Below, piece by piece: positions 34,320-47,309 of a DNA stretch of 64,000 bases. Location: the NCBI RefSeq assembly GCF_002288925.2, contig NW_022098001.1, positions 1,087,205 through 1,151,204 of the forward strand, in the 5' to 3' direction. Each line of letters begins with the position of its first letter. The stretch's first letter is position 1. The notes beneath the pieces are model-generated. The model was given only the letters and a program-made list of their open reading frames with translations, made no database searches and was not told the origin of the DNA. The stretch comes from Delphinapterus leucas (taxonomy: Eukaryota > Chordata > Mammalia > Artiodactyla > Monodontidae). The translations under genes and the position numbers were made by a program.

Positions 34320-34521
34320 TTTGTTTTTGTTTTTTGTGGTACGCGGGCCTCTCACTATTGTGGCCTCTCCCGTTGCAGAGCACAGGCTCCGGACGCGCAG
34401 GCTCGGCGGCCATGGCTCACTGGCCCAGCCGCTCCGCGGCATCCTTCCGGACTGGAGCATGAACCCGTGTCCCCTGCATTGGCAGGCGGACTCTCAACCA
34501 CTGCGCCACCAGGGAAGCCCC
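34320..34521 (-). mobile_element. CHR-type SINE (antisense), nearly full length
   Basis: On the + strand: T-rich tail, 'gtggtacgcgggcctctcac', 'ctccggacgcgcaggctcgg', 'gaacccgtgtcccctgcatt', and the SINE head 'gcgccaccagggaagcccc'. The flanks share 'tatttcgtt' (34311-34319 and 34522-34530), a target-site duplication within L1. GC content is far higher than the surroundings. This SINE type with the 'cggagcggctgggcc' region is abundant in toothed whales. Confidence 0.92.
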
Positions 34522-36711
34522 TATTTCGTTCTTTTTTATAGCTGAGTAGTATTCCATTGTATATATATACCACATCTTCTTTATCCATTCATCTGTTGAT
34601 GGACATTTAGGTTGTTTCCATGTCTTGGCTATTGTGAACATTGCTTCTGTGAACATAGGGGTGCATGTATCTTTTTGAATTACAGTTTTATCTGGATATA
34701 TGCCCAGGAGTGGGATTGCTGGATCATATGGTAATTGTACTTTAGTTTTCTGAGGAACCTCCATACTGTTTTCCGCAGTGGCTGCACCAACTTACATTCC
34801 CACCAACAGTGTAGGAGGGTTCCCTTTTCTCCACACCCTCTCCAGCATTTGTTATTTGTAGACTTTTTAATGATGGCCATTCTGAGAAGCATGTGGTGGT
34901 ACCTCATTGTGGTTTTGATTTGCATTTCTCTATAGCGATGTTGTGCATCATTTCATGTGTCTATTGACCATCTGTATTTCTCTTTGGAGAAATGTCTCTT
35001 TAGGTCTTCTGCCCATTTTCCAATTGGATTGTTTTCTTGTTGTCAAGTTGTATGAACTGCTCGTATATTTTGGAAATTAAGCACTTGTCAGTTGCATCGT
35101 TTGCAAATATTTTCTCCCATTCTGTAGGTTGTCTTTTCGTTTTGTTTATGGTATCCTTTGTTGTGCAAAAACTTATGTTTGATTAGGTCCCATTTGTTTA
35201 TTTTTGTTCTTATTTCTATTGCTTTGGGAGTCTGACCTAAGAAAACATTGGTACGATTTATGTCAGAGAATGTTTTGCCCGTGATCTTTTCTAGGAGTTT
35301 TACGGTGCCTTGTTTTATTCTTTAAGCCATTTTGAGTTTACTTTTGTGCATGGTGTAAGGGTGTGTTATGACTTCATTGATTTACATGCAACTGTCGAAC
35401 TTTCCCAGCACCACTTGCTGAAGAGACTTCTTCCCATTTTATATTTTTGCTTCCTTTGTTGAAGATTACTTGGCCATAGGTATGTGGTTTTATTTCTGGG
35501 CTCTCTATTCTGTTCCATGGATCATAGGTCTGTTTTTAGTGCCAGTAACACACTGTTTTGATTACTGTAGCTTTGTAGTATTGTCTGAAGTCTGGGGGTG
35601 TTATGCCTCCCGCTTTGTTTTTTTTCTTCAGGATTGCTTTGGCAATTCTGGGTATTTTATAGTTCCATATAAATTTTAGGATTATTTGTTCTAGTTGTGT
35701 GAAAAATGTCATAGGTAATTTGATAGAGATTGCATTAAATCTGTAGATTGCTTTGGGTAGTATGGCCATTTTAACAATATTAATTATTCCAATCCAAGAG
35801 CATGGGGTATCTTTCCATTTCTTTGAATAATCTTCAGTTTCCTTTGTTAATGTTTTATAGTTCTCAACATATAAGTCTTTCACCTCCTTGGTGAGGTTTA
35901 TTCCTAAGTATTTTATTTTGGGGTTGCTATTTTAAAAGGTTTTTTTTTCTTTTATTTTCCCTTTCTGATATTTCATTGTTGGTGTAAAGAAATGCAACCA
36001 ATTTCTGTATGTTCATCTTGTATCCTGCTACCTTGCTGAATTCATTTATCAGTTCTAGTAATTTTTTGTGTGGAGTCTTTAGGGTTTTCTATATATGGTA
36101 TCATGTCATCTACATATGGTGACAATTTTCCCTCTTCCAATTTGGATACCTTTTATTTCTCTTGTCTGACTGCTGTGGCTAGAACTTCCAATACTATGTA
36201 GAATAGAAACGGTGAGAGTGGGCATCCTTGTCTTCCATAGTTTTGTGGAATGCTTTCAGCTTTCACTGTTGAGTATTATTTTGACTGTGGGTTTGTTATA
36301 AATAATTTTTATTATGTTAAGATATATTCTCTCTGTACCCACTTTGGTAAGAGTCTTTATCATGAATGGATGTTGAATTTTGTCAAATGCTTTTCCTACA
36401 TCTATTGAGATGATCGTGGTTTTTCTTTTGTCCATATGGTATATCACATTGATTGATTTACATATGTTGAACATCCTTGTGAACTTGGGATGAATCCCAC
36501 TTGGTCATGGTGTATGATCTTTTTTATGTGTTGTTGGATTTGGTTTGCTAGTATTTTGTTGAGAATTTTTGCATCTATATTCATCTAAGAAATTGGCCTG
36601 TAATTTTCTTTTTTGGGAGTGTTCCCTCCTCTTCAGTCTTTTGGGAGAGTTTGAGAAGGATGGGTAAAAGTTCTTCTTTGTATGTTTGGTAGAGTTCGCC
36701 TGTGAAGCCAT
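34417..36711 (-). pseudogene. L1 ORF2 remnants of the older copy
   Basis: Minus-strand pieces: 36505-36711, 36256-36474 ([19 protein letters not shown]), 35536-35883 ([20 protein letters not shown]), 34680-34925 ([20 protein letters not shown]) and 34417-34764 ([20 protein letters not shown]). Stops and frameshifts separate them. The C-terminal part is split by the SINE, so the frames at 34068-34588 mix L1 and SINE codons. Confidence 0.85.
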
Positions 36712-37614
36712 CTGGTCCTAGACTTTTGTTTGTAGGGAATTTTTTAAAATTACAGATTCTATTTCACTTCTAATGATTGGTCTGTTCAACTTGTCTGTTT
36801 CTTCTTGATTCAGTTTTGGTGGGCTGTTTCTAGAAAGTTGTCCATTTCTTCTAGGTTGTTGAATTTGTTGGCATATAATTGTTCATAGTACTCTTTTATT
36901 TCTTATTTTACCTTTCAAAGAACCAGCTCTCGGTTTTATTGATTTTTTTGTATTGTTTTTTAATCTCTTATTTATTTTCTCTCTGATCTTTATTCTTTCC
37001 TTCTGCTGACTTTAGGTTTTGTTTGTTCTTTTTCTTTTAGGTGGTAGGTTCAGTTGTTTGAGATTTTCCTTGTGTTTTGAGAAAGGCCTGTATCGCTATG
37101 AACTGCTCTAAGAACTGCTTTTGCTGCATCCCATAGATTTTGTATGGTTGTGTTTTCATTGTCATTTGTCTCCAGATATGACCTGTTGCTTTTTTAGTAT
37201 GTTGTTTGGTCTCTTTTTTTTCTCATTTCCATGGTTGATTTCTAGTTTCATGCCATTGTCAAAGATGCTTGAAATAATTTTTATACCAGATTTTGTTTTG
37301 TGCCCTGTTTGGTCAATCTTAGAGAATGTTCCATGTCCACTTGAAAAGAATGTGTGTTCTGTGTTTTTTGGATGTAATCCTGAAAATGTCAATTAACTCT
37401 AACTGTTCTGTTGTATCATTTAGGATATCTTTGCCTTCTTGATTTTCTGTCTAGAATATCTGTCCATTGATGTGAGTGGGGTGTTAGTCTCCTACTATCA
37501 TTGTATTCCCATCAGTTTCTCCCTTTATGTCTGTTAGTTTTTGTTTTATGTACTTGGGTGCTCCTATATTAGGTGCATATATGTTGACGAGTATAAAGAG
37601 TGTAAAATCCTCTT

Positions 37615-37927
37615 TTTTTTAACATCTTTATTGGAGTATAATTGCTTTACAATGGTGTGTTAGTTTCTGCTCTATAACAAAGTGAATCAGTTATACATAT
37701 ACACGTTCCCATTTCTCTTCCCTCCTGCATCTCCCTCCCTCCCACCCTCCCTATCCCACCCCTCTAGGTGGTCACAAACCACCTAGCTGATCTCCCTGTG
37801 CTATGCGGCTGCTTCCTACTAGCTATCCACTTTACGCTTGGTAGTGTATATATGTCCATGCCACTCTCTCACCTCATCACAGCCTACCCCTCCCCCTTCA
37901 CATAGTCCATGCTCTAGTAGGTCTCTG
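37615..37927 (-). mobile_element. Young L1 3' UTR insertion (antisense, 313 bp)
   Basis: Poly-T, then 'aacatctttattggagtata' and the C-rich block. It is 5'-truncated inside the 3' UTR. The 7-bp 'tcctctt' flanks it at 37608-37614 and 37928-37934. Removing it restores continuous older L1 sequence ('taaaatcctcttcttgtatt'), showing that it is a nested insertion. Confidence 0.9.
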
Positions 37928-38850
37928 TCCTCTTCTTGTATTGATCCTTTTATCATTATATAGTGTCCTTCTTTGTCTTTATGGCCTTTGTTTTAAAGTC
38001 TGTTTTGTCTCATATGAGTATTGCAACTCCTGCTTTCCTGTCATTTCCGTTTGTGTGAAATATCTTTTTCCATCCCCTCACTTTCAATCTATGTGTGTCC
38101 TTTGCCCTAAAGTGGATCTTATGTATGCAGCATTATGTAAGGCTCTTGTTTTTTTTATCCAGTCTGCCATACTGTGTCTTTTGATTGGAGCATTCAGTCC
38201 ATTGACATTTCAGATAATTATTGGTAACTATGTATTTATTGCCATTTAAACTTTGTTTTCCAGTTGACTCTATGTTTGTTTCTTTTTGTTGTTCTTTTTG
38301 TGGTTTGATGATTTCCTTTTATTTTATGCTTGTGTCCTTTATTTGGTTTTTGTGAATCTATTGTTATTGATTTGTGATTACCGTGTTTTTCAAGTATGTT
38401 AACACCCCTTCCAATAGCTGCTTGCTTTAGACTGATAGTCATATAGGCTCAAACACATTCTAAAAAAAAACAATCTACATTTTCTTACTCTCCCCCACAT
38501 TTTATGATTTTGATGTCCTCTTTTACATCTTTATGTTTATCCTTTTGCTGTCCCTTGTGTTTATCATCACTTTCACAAATAGTTTTTTTTTTTTTCTTTT
38601 TGATGTGTATACTGGCTTATTTAAGTGATTTACTTTCCAATTGTGAGCTTCTCTTTCCTGTATCTTCTTGCTTCCGTTCTATTTAGAGAAGACCTTTCAC
38701 TATTTCTTTTAGGATAGGTTTAGTATTGCTTTAGTCTTTTGGTTTTTGCTTGACTGGGAAATCTTTCTCTCTCCTATTCTAAATGATAATGTTGCTGGGT
38801 AGAGTATTCTAGGTTGCAGATTTTTCTATTTTAAGACTTTGAATTGAACA

Positions 38851-40789
38851 TCTTGTTCTTGATTCTTACAGGTAATTGCCAGATAATGAATAACATCTTA
38901 TTTCCCTGTTTTGTCTGCTTCAAATTAATGATGATATGTCTTTGTTGTTCTTCAAACATTTTCTTTTCCTTGAGTTTTTTTGTTTCTATAGCATCATACA
39001 AAAAGTGCACTTAATTTGAATTGTACTTTTTAATTTTTGCACTTTATTTTCATTCACTTAATTAACTTATTAGCAAATTAATTAACTTATTAGCAAAACT
39101 AGTTTGCTTCAGTTTGCAATCTTAATTCTGATTTTCTTTTTTGGACAAAATCCTTTCATCTGGACTTTCAAAGGCTGCAAAGAGCAGAGAAGACCTCTCA
39201 TTACCACAAGTTGTACTTAGTGTGAACATATGTGGCGACTATAAGGAATAGTGGAAACAATCTCTTTAGATCTCATAGAGAAATAGGTCATTCTGTAAAC
39301 AAATGCATTTGCAAGTTCGACCTAAAAGAGAAGGGAAACATTGTTTAGAAAATAGCACATAGTTCTGATGACAAGGTAATCTCCTTGTCTCCTGAGAATC
39401 AAGTGTCCCTTGCTGTCTACTGTAGTGCTGTGCCATTATCATCACATCACCATCTTCTTTACTTGCTTCTGCTGCTCATACCTCTGTGATTCACTTCCTA
39501 CCTCATGATTTCTGCTTTCTGTAGTCTCTCTGGGTATGTCTTTTGCCTCTCTTTCTTATTGGCTGTATGTTTGTGTTTATTGTTCATTTCTGGCATTTAA
39601 GAAGAGGATTTACTGTTTTTGGCCAGCCACCATCCCCTATGGGGAGCACCTGTTCAAGAAAACACTTCAGTCTAACCATTTCATAAATCAATGGATAAAA
39701 GATGTTTGTTTGCCTTTAAGTTAGTTATCTACTCTGGTAGAAGCCAGGGTGTGGGAGCCTACTTGGGTATATGGAAGCTCTTGTGGATATTGAACTATCA
39801 CCAGTCTGCTCATTATAAGTGGCTTGCTTTTTAGGCAAGTTTGTAAACAGTGAGCAGGGGACTTCTAGTTCAGTCTAGGGTCTGGAAAGTTGGAAAGAGT
39901 GTCACTCCCAATGTAACAACAAGAGAAGCCTGGATAATCTGTAGAATCATTACTTAAAAAAAATTTTTCAGAGGTGAAAAAAAAATCTGAGGTTACAGCA
40001 CAATCAACTAGCTTGAAATCCAAGGGAAAAACAGGTACCACCAAGGAGAGAGTGGATAGGAGAGCTGGTTCATCTGAACATGGGAAGAAGAAAGGATTGC
40101 CATGTAAGTGGGTAAGGAAAATCCAACAAACTGCTAAAAGCGTAGTGGGGGCTAACAAGAAGGTATAGAACCCATGGGATTTACAAATCCTCTTTATGGA
40201 CCTTGACCAAGGCCTGATGCGGAAGACGGGGAGCAGGGGAGGAGACAGACAGGGGGAAAGCCACCCTGGTGATGCAGCATTGGAGAAGGGAAGTAATCTT
40301 CTGCCGTGAAAAGAAGAATGAAGTCCTGTCTGCTTTATTTTCCTTAAGTAGCAAAAGCCTTACGCTGCTGAGGGAAGAGCATCAGATCTTATCCTAAGGG
40401 CTCAGAATAAGACCCACGGCAGCCGGGGGAAAATAAAAATAATTTTAAAACACCACTGCTATGCCTGGGGCAGGGGCAGGAAATCAAGGGTAGATTATTA
40501 GAATTCTCCTATGGCAGTATCACTAAAAAGGCCCAAACCCAAGGACACAAGGCCCAATACTGAGGCTGAACCAAGAGAACCCTCTGCCTATATCCTTCCA
40601 TCCACCATCATCAAGGCTGAGAAGCACCAAGTAACAGGCAATAATAATCTACCACTAGGGAAGGAGTAAGAGCATAGGGAGACTCTCTGAAATGAGGATG
40701 TATGGTGAAGGCCTAAAGTTAGGGGTGGAACAGTACAGTTGGGGAAAATCCTCCAGCATCTCAGTCCCCACCAGAGTGCAAAGTAACAC
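38851..40789. other. Intronic sequence, unclassified
   Basis: A 19-bp direct repeat (about 39059-39096, 'aattaacttattagcaaa' twice) is present. The Lys/Arg-rich open frame at 39974-40168 has no acceptor or donor context and is probably non-coding. From about 40400 the text becomes purine-rich and may be the 5' UTR of the following L1M. Confidence 0.45.
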
Positions 40790-43040
40790 TGAAGGAATTT
40801 GAAGTTGGTGATGCACTGAAGGTAACCATAGCAACAACAGAATTCAAGCTCAGATCAGCCCTTTCTTAGCCCTTTCTCAACCTCCCTCTGTCATGACCAC
40901 CCACACGAATGGCCTAGCAGAAGAAATGTGTCCATTACCAGGCATAAATACTGCTTACCTCAGTCTCTACAGTTTTTTACATCCAGTGTTCAGTCAAAGG
41001 TTACAAGACACACAAAAAGAAGTAAAACACACAAAAAGTAAAAAATATCCTGCTGTCAAGAAACAAGGGGAAACAAACCAGACCCAGAGATGACCCCTAT
41101 TTTGGAACTACCAGACAAAGGATTTAAAATAACTGTGGTTAATATGTTAAAGCCTCTAGCAGAAAAGTTGAATAAATTAATACAGAATTTTAGCAGAGAG
41201 AAACTGTAAAAGAGTCGATTAAAAATGCTTGAAGTTTAAAAAAAAAAAAACCCACAGCAACAAGAGAAGAATGCCTTCAACAAACTCATCAGTATACTCA
41301 ATACATCTGAGGGGAAAAAAAAAATCCGTAACCTGGAAGATTGATGTCAGTTCTGCTAATTTTACTAACCTAAGAGGGTGGAAGTGGGGTGGGATTAAAA
41401 ACAAAAAAACAGAGCATCCAAGAGCTGTGGGGCAATTGTCAGATGGTCTACTATACATCTAGTTGGAATCCCAGAAGGGACATGGAACATTTGCCAAAAT
41501 AGACCATATTCTGGGCCATAAAATAAATGTCAATAATTTAAAAGAATAAGAATCATGAACAGAATGTTCTCTGGCCATAACAATTAAATTAGAAATTAAT
41601 AATAGAAACATCTGGAAAATCCACAAGTATTTGGAAATTAAATACATTTCTGAATAACCTATGAGTCATAGTGGAACTCACAAAGGAAGTAAGAAATATT
41701 TTGAATCGAACGAAAATGAAACAGCACATATGGGATGCAGCTAAAGCAGTGCTTAGAAGGAAATTTATGGCATTACATGTTATATTACAATAGAAAAAGT
41801 GTCTCAATTTTATAATTTAAGCTTCCATCTTAAACCAGGAAAAGAAGAGCAAACCAAGTCTAAAGCAAGTAGGAGGAAGGAAACTTACAAAGCAGAAATG
41901 AGTGAAACTGAAAACTGAAAATAATAAAACAATGAAAAGATCAAAATTGGTAAGTCTCTAGCCAGAGTAACCAAGGAAAAAGACAACACAAATTACCATA
42001 TCAGAAATAAAAATGGACGTGTCAGGACAAGTCCAAAAGACAGTAAAGTGTAATAATGGGATGTTATAAACAACTCTATTTTCATATATTTGACAATTTA
42101 AGTGAAGCTAATTCCTTGAAAGACAAGCATTACCACAGTTCACTGAAAAAGAAATAGATAACCTTAATAGTCCTGTATCTGTTAAAGAGACTGAATTTAT
42201 TGTTAGGAACCTTCTGTCAAATCTCCAGACCTAGGTGGCTTCACTGGTTTGCTCTACCAAATGAACAAACAATACCAATTCTATACTTCCAGAAAAATAG
42301 AAGAGGAAGGAACACCTCCCACCTTGTTTTATAAGGCCAGCATTACCCTGATGGCAAAGACATGACAGAAAGGAAAACAGGAAAAAAATTAAAAAGCACA
42401 CCAGTATCCCTCATGAATATAGATCAAAAGTCCTCAGTAAAATATTAGTAAATGAAATCCAGCAGTAAGTAAAAAGGATAATACATCATGACCAAGTAGT
42501 GTTTACCCAGGGAATTCAAGGCTGATTCATCAACATTCAAGTATCAATCAACATAATTCAGTGTATCATCAGACTAAAGAAGAAAAATATTTGACCATTC
42601 TAGTAGATGCAGAAAAAGAATTGACAAAACTTAGTATCTGTTTATGATAAAAGTGCTTAGCAAACTAGAAGTTGAAGGTAACTGCCTCCTTGAAAAACCT
42701 AGTGTTAACATCGTATTTCATGGTAAAAATAGTAAAAATACTAGAATGCTTTCCCCTAAGATTGGTAACAGGCGGGCTTCCCTGGTGGCGCAGTGGTTGG
42801 GAGTCCGCCTGCCAATGGCAGGGGACACGGGTTCCTGCCCCGGTCTGGGAGGATCCCACATGCCGCGGAGCGGCTGGGCCCGTGCGCCATGGCCGCTGAG
42901 CCTGCGCGTCCGGAGCCTGTGCAAAAGATAGGCAAGAGTGTTTGCCCTCATTACTCCTAGTCAGCATCATGTGGAGCTCCTAGCTACTGCAGTGAGGCAA
43001 GAAAAAGTAGTAAAAGGTATAAAGAATTATCAAGAGGTTT
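40790..43040 (+). repeat. Old L1M element (sense) interrupted by a SINE
   Basis: It reads from 5' UTR-like text ('ccagtgttcagtcaaaggtt', 'gacccagagatgacccctat') through ORF1-like sequence ('ggttaatatgttaaagcctc') to ORF2 pieces ('ccatattctgggccataaaa', 'tagtagatgcagaaaaagaa'), and resumes after the SINE at about 42930. It is heavily decayed. It is the only long sense L1 found in this intron. Confidence 0.75.
42774..42923 (+). mobile_element. CHR-type SINE (sense)
   Basis: 'gggcttccctggtggcgcag' head, 'cacgggttcctgccccggtc' box-B region (mutated), 'cacatgccgcggagcggctg', and a break after 'cggagcctgtgc' with only a short A run. It sits in an L1M. The target-site duplication is not clear ('aggc' at most). 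It is GC-rich, like the copy at 34320-34521, and of the same subtype. Confidence 0.92.
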
Positions 43041-44234
43041 CAGTAACTACCATGAGAAAGATGAAACCATTTTTAGGTGTTATCTTAAAAGCAGTGTTTA
43101 TCTGCAGTTCCTTTGTCTACTCTTAGTGAATGGAATTATAAATTTTCCTAACGTGGCTGCTGACCAACCTAATAAGTATCATACATCTTAAGTGGTGTAA
43201 TCTTTTTTATTTATCTGTATGGAATACTTGATTTTAAAATGAAGAATAGGAAGGCTAGAATTTATTAAATGAATATCACAAGTCTCTTACTACATAAAGA
43301 AAAAATTATCTCATGTAAAGGGAGTGTTTTATCTCACAGTAAATTATATTTGCAGTTAGTTCCATCAGACTAGTTTATTATAATTTGTTTGTAAAACTTA
43401 CAGATAATTAGTTTTGAGTATATTTAAAGCATCCAAATCTTATTTGAGGAATAATGTGTTCACTTTCTGAGGGGCAGATCCACAAACTATTTGCTGAAAC
43501 ATGCATTAATGGAAAGTATAAAACTGCAAGTAATGAGAACACAGTTGAAACTACATAAAAACTGAATTTGACAATAAAGCTTACTGTAAAATGTAATATA
43601 AAAGGCCAGTCAGTTGGCAGTGATTTTGAAAATAAACCTCACTTAGCCAGTGATTATCAGGAGCAAAGGGAGAGAAGAAATAGTCTGTGAACACTGTGTG
43701 CCAGCCTGTTCCCCTTCTGCAGAGAACAAGTACCGGCCCCACCCAAAAGCCCTATCCCTTGGCATTGTTGCAGCAACACAAATTAGGTTGCTCTGTCTCT
43801 GGATGCTCCTGTGACCAGTAGTCTGTGTGGGAGAGCCACTTCACAGCTTTCCCTATTGAACATAGGTCAGGTCTCCACCTTTAATTTCAACCCAACATTT
43901 TATTCTCCAGTCTGCTCTAAAACTCATGGAAGCAATTCATTGTTTATTAAGTGCTATGCATATTTTATGTTTTCTATATCTGATATGATTTTTGTTGGTA
44001 TTTAGGCATTTTTAACTCTGATAAACAGCATTTGTAATGAAGAATGTCACTGCAACCTCTTTCCATTAAAAAAAAAGTATTCCTATAGATGGAATCCAGT
44101 TATGAGCCTCAACCTAATGAGTCTGTAGTAAAATGAGTTCCTTTAGCCATCAATATTGCAATAAAATTATTAACATAATGAACATTCTTGACATTTTATT
44201 GTAAATAGGCAATACAAAGTCAATAATTTGTAAA
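43041..44234. other. Intronic sequence, nothing firmly recognised
   Basis: No exon-like frame and no repeat that I can name. Confidence 0.5.
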
Positions 44235-44420
44235 CAGACCTGCGTTTGAATCCTAGCATTGTGATTTTTCTGTGTAGCCTAGAATAAGTTACTCAAGCTC
44301 TCTCAAGTATATTCTTCCATCTATGAAGATAATAACAGCCTAGTGGGTTATTGATGTTAATATTTATAACGTGTCTGGCACATAGATTGTGCTCATAAAT
44401 CACAGTAGCTATCGTTGATT
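44235..44420 (+). repeat. MIR SINE (sense)
   Basis: 'gcgtttgaatcctagcattg', 'aataagttactcaagctctc' and 'ataacagcctagtgggttat' are in MIR order. Confidence 0.75.
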
Positions 44421-44552
44421 CTTGGTAGTTATTATTACAAGTTAGCATTTGTAAACTTCATATTTGTATTCTGTGGTTTAAAAAATATTCTGCCTATAAA
44501 ATTGGTGCTTTATAGCATGTTGTAAACGAGTTACTAACAGTTGACAAATACT

Positions 44553-44792
44553 ATAGTGTAGTGGCTAAGAACATAGACTCCAGATTCAAATCTCAGCTGC
44601 ACAACTTATTACCAGGCTGACCATGGGCAAGTTACTTAAATCCTTTGTGCATCACTTTCCTCAGCTTTAAGATAGACCTAACAATAGCACATTTCTCCCA
44701 GGAGCATTATGAAGATTTATTCATCAGTTTTAGGTGTGTAAAAAGTTTAGAACAGTTGTTGACATGTAGTTCTGTGTGTCAGCTGTCATCCT
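44553..44792 (+). repeat. MIR SINE (sense) just upstream of an exon
   Basis: 'tagtgtagtggctaagaaca', 'gaccatgggcaagttactta', 'cactttcctcagctttaaga' and the tail 'gttgttgacatgtagttctg' show a nearly full-length MIR. It ends about 55 bp before the NUDCD1 exon at 44847, so the branch-point region of that exon adjoins the repeat. Confidence 0.85.
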
Positions 44793-44846
44793 TATTATTA
44801 TTAATTTGTTGTTGGGTAAATGATTTTTTGTCACTTTTTATTTTAG

Positions 44847-45006
44847 GTGAATCTTGGAAGCAACCAGTACCTTTTCTCTGTCATAGTGGATCCTAAAGAA
44901 ATGCCCTGCTTCTGTCTGCGCCATGATGTTGATGCCCTTCTCTGGCAACCACACTCTGGCAACCAAGACGATATGTGGGAGCATATCGCAACTTTCAATG
45001 CTTTAG
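44847..45006 (+). CDS. NUDCD1: NUDCD1 coding exon, penultimate (160 nt)
   Basis: The acceptor is 'ttttattttag' before 44847 and the donor is GTATAAG from 45007. The exon starts in phase 0 with V-N-L-G, completing THV|VNLG, and reads [20 protein letters not shown], then a segment with [12 protein letters not shown] and [10 protein letters not shown]. It ends with the first base of a split Gly codon that is completed by the next exon (G|YVQ). The first codon, GTG, is an ordinary Val here and not a start. Hydrophobic beta-strand patterns fit the C-terminal folded region. Upstream lies a MIR and before that the 37-kb repeat-rich intron. Confidence 0.95.
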
Positions 45007-47016
45007 GTATAAGCAAGCTCTTTGACAACCTTTTCCTTTATATTGAAAATTAGTCAATTCTTTTTTTTTTTAAGTTTTTGGGTTTGTTTAAATTTGAGCT
45101 GTCCTAAGTATACTTGGATTGATTTGTGCTATAATTTGGTTGCTTGCACATAGTTGATGAATGTTAGTACTTTTGGAACAGTAGGACTAATTTGTTTTTA
45201 TGCTTGTGCAGAAGATCAGCACAGAATAGAAATCAAAGTGGTTATCTAACTGCATGAATCATTCTAATCAGTTATTTGCTTATTCCAACTAAGCTATACA
45301 ATATCAGAATATGAACAAGGGGCTTGACAGTACCCTACATGGAACTTGTATTCAGGTTTCTTCAGAGTAGTCTTCGGTAATCATGGAATTGCTCTAAGGT
45401 AAAGCACATTATGAGACATCTTTCATGGAACTTATGTGAAAAACAGCCATTATAATGAAAACACTTAGGGAAGATGATGATAAGCAGAAATGAAATTTAT
45501 TCTGTAGGATAAAAGGGAAATTACTGGTTTTAAAACTAGAGCTTGAAACATTTTGAGCTACATAATTGTAGACTTACACAATAATTGATTTAATGATAAA
45601 ATACATTAGTATTGTGTGGGAGAAATTTTTTATATGAATTGACCACAGCTATTGCTTTATTGAAAGGTTATTTTAAACTGCCAGCAGGAAGTAAAATTAT
45701 GCATTGTGATTGCTGTATATGTACAACCCTAATTGTAGAGGAGATTTTTTTCAATTATCCCTTATAGTTAATAATATGGGCTGTTAAACTGGTTAATTCA
45801 GACTCCAAATGGATTTTTATGACCTGAAATAAAGTTTGATTGAATAATTTAGCCACGTAATTTCTAGTTCTACTAAAATTCCTGATTTTTTATTCTCCTA
45901 TTTTTTTCAGTAAGAGGAAAGCTTTATCTTAATTTTCAGATATTCCTTTTGTATTCCTAAATCCCCTAGTATAATGGAATTCTATTATGCTTGAGTTTAA
46001 GTTAAATCAACATTACATTAGATGTGTAGTCTTGAGATGTTATTTCGTCAAGATTAGCCTGGAGAGCTAAATCTAGGCTCTCAAATAGGTGTCTGTGTCC
46101 TCTCTAATTTTTCCTCCTCAAGCCCTGCTTAATATTAAAAAACCAGCATTGATCTGCCTGTGCTCAGTGGTTCCTTTGCTCATTCATTGTTTGATGAGGT
46201 CTCAATTTACATTAGTGTTATATTTCCTTTCCTCTCTCACATGTTATAATGTTCAGTAATCATGTCCCAATCTGAAAATTCTGATTTTTATTTCAGAACA
46301 TAAATGCTCTTTTAGACTATAAAGATAATTTTTAAAAAGATTATTTCAAATTTTAATTAGTTTTCAAGGGATATCCCAATGGAATTTTTTTAAAAAGATA
46401 CTTGAATTTTCTTTGAATTTGTAGTGGTCTCAAGGCTCTGCTTATTCTGAGAGGTGAAGTACAAATCCTGTTACAGTGTTGGTATTTGTGTATAAAAATA
46501 CCACTAACATTACAGAAATAATGGGAATGCATTGTGCATATTAGTACCTTTGGGCATGGGGTCTGCATTATGCACACACTCCTAAAATAACTTTATAATA
46601 CATACTATAAACATTTTCCCATTTATTTGATAAGAAAAAAGAAAAGATGCAATGCCACATCTCTGATTGATGTACTCTGTTATTTCAAGATATTTTGGCA
46701 TGTTTTTAGTGTGTTAGACTTTTAATGTTTTAATTATTCATGGAAATTATATAGGAACTATACTGTGCTTTTCTTTGAAGGGATGAAACACTATTTTGTT
46801 CCTTAGGAATTAATGCTTTAATTTTGCACCATTTGGGAGAGACTGATTGTGGTTAGTCATTCATGGTTCAGAATTTAACAACTGTTGAGTATCTATGATA
46901 TATATTTTTATTTAATCCTTTCAATTTATAATAAGATTTATGAACTATTAAATGTTTTTTCCCCTTCTGTTTAATATATAGTTTTTCTTTTTTTTTTGTC
47001 TCATATTTCTTGGCAG
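45007..47016. other. Last NUDCD1 intron (2.0 kb)
   Basis: It starts GTATAAG and ends in a long T-rich tract and 'cttggcag'. I recognise no repeat family in it, unlike the previous intron. The open frame at 46353-46577 on the minus strand has no support. Confidence 0.85.
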
Positions 47017-47309
47017 GCTACGTCCAAGCATCAAAGAGAGACAAAAAATTTTTTGCCTGTGCTCCAAATTACTCTTATGCAGCCCTTTGCGAGTGCCTTC
47101 GACGAGTTTTCATCTATCGTCAGCCCACTCCCATGCCCACTGTACTTTACAATAGGAAGGAAGGCAGGCAAGTAGGGCAGGTTGCTAAGCAGCAAGTAGC
47201 AAGCCTAGAAACCAGTGATCCTATTTTAGGCTTTCAAGCAACAAATGAGAGATTATTTGTTCTCACTACCAAAAACCTCTTTTTAATAAAGGTAAGTACA
47301 GAGAATTAA
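47017..47309 (+). CDS. NUDCD1: NUDCD1 terminal coding exon
   Basis: After the acceptor 'tttcttggcag' the first two bases complete the Gly codon. The frame then reads [20 protein letters not shown], a Cys-containing stretch with [14 protein letters not shown], a basic segment [15 protein letters not shown], and the hydrophobic C-terminal strand [14 protein letters not shown], ending STEN and TAA at 47307-47309. The end matches NUDCD1 from memory (human ends ...VNTEN). With the three exons upstream this gives about 240 residues without interruption, so the gene looks intact here. The last codons contain the string AAG|GTAAGT (47289-47297), a consensus donor inside coding sequence. The upstream ATG of the open frame at 47010 is intronic. 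Confidence 0.96.

Larger units (their letters stand above)
33897..38850 (-). mobile_element. Long L1 element (antisense), interrupted twice
   Basis: It starts with poly-T (33897-33909) and an L1 3' UTR ('tgtacaacaaagtgaatcag'). ORF2 is in reverse across 34417-37400. Inter-ORF sequence reaches about 38850 ('ggataggtttagtattgctt', 'tgctgggtagagtattctag'). A CHR SINE (34320-34521) and a young L1 tail (37615-37927) are inserted. More decayed than the 29311-33400 copy and hence older. Confidence 0.85.

Noticed and set aside
34068..34588. GC-rich frames at the SINE (34068-34460, 34231-34545, 34355-34588), considered as possible exons
   Set aside because: They are CHR SINE sequence fused with L1 codons, bounded by a target-site duplication.
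39974..40168. Lys/Arg-rich 64-residue frame, considered as a small basic protein
   Set aside because: No splice sites, promoter or homology; the purine-rich DNA produces such frames by chance.
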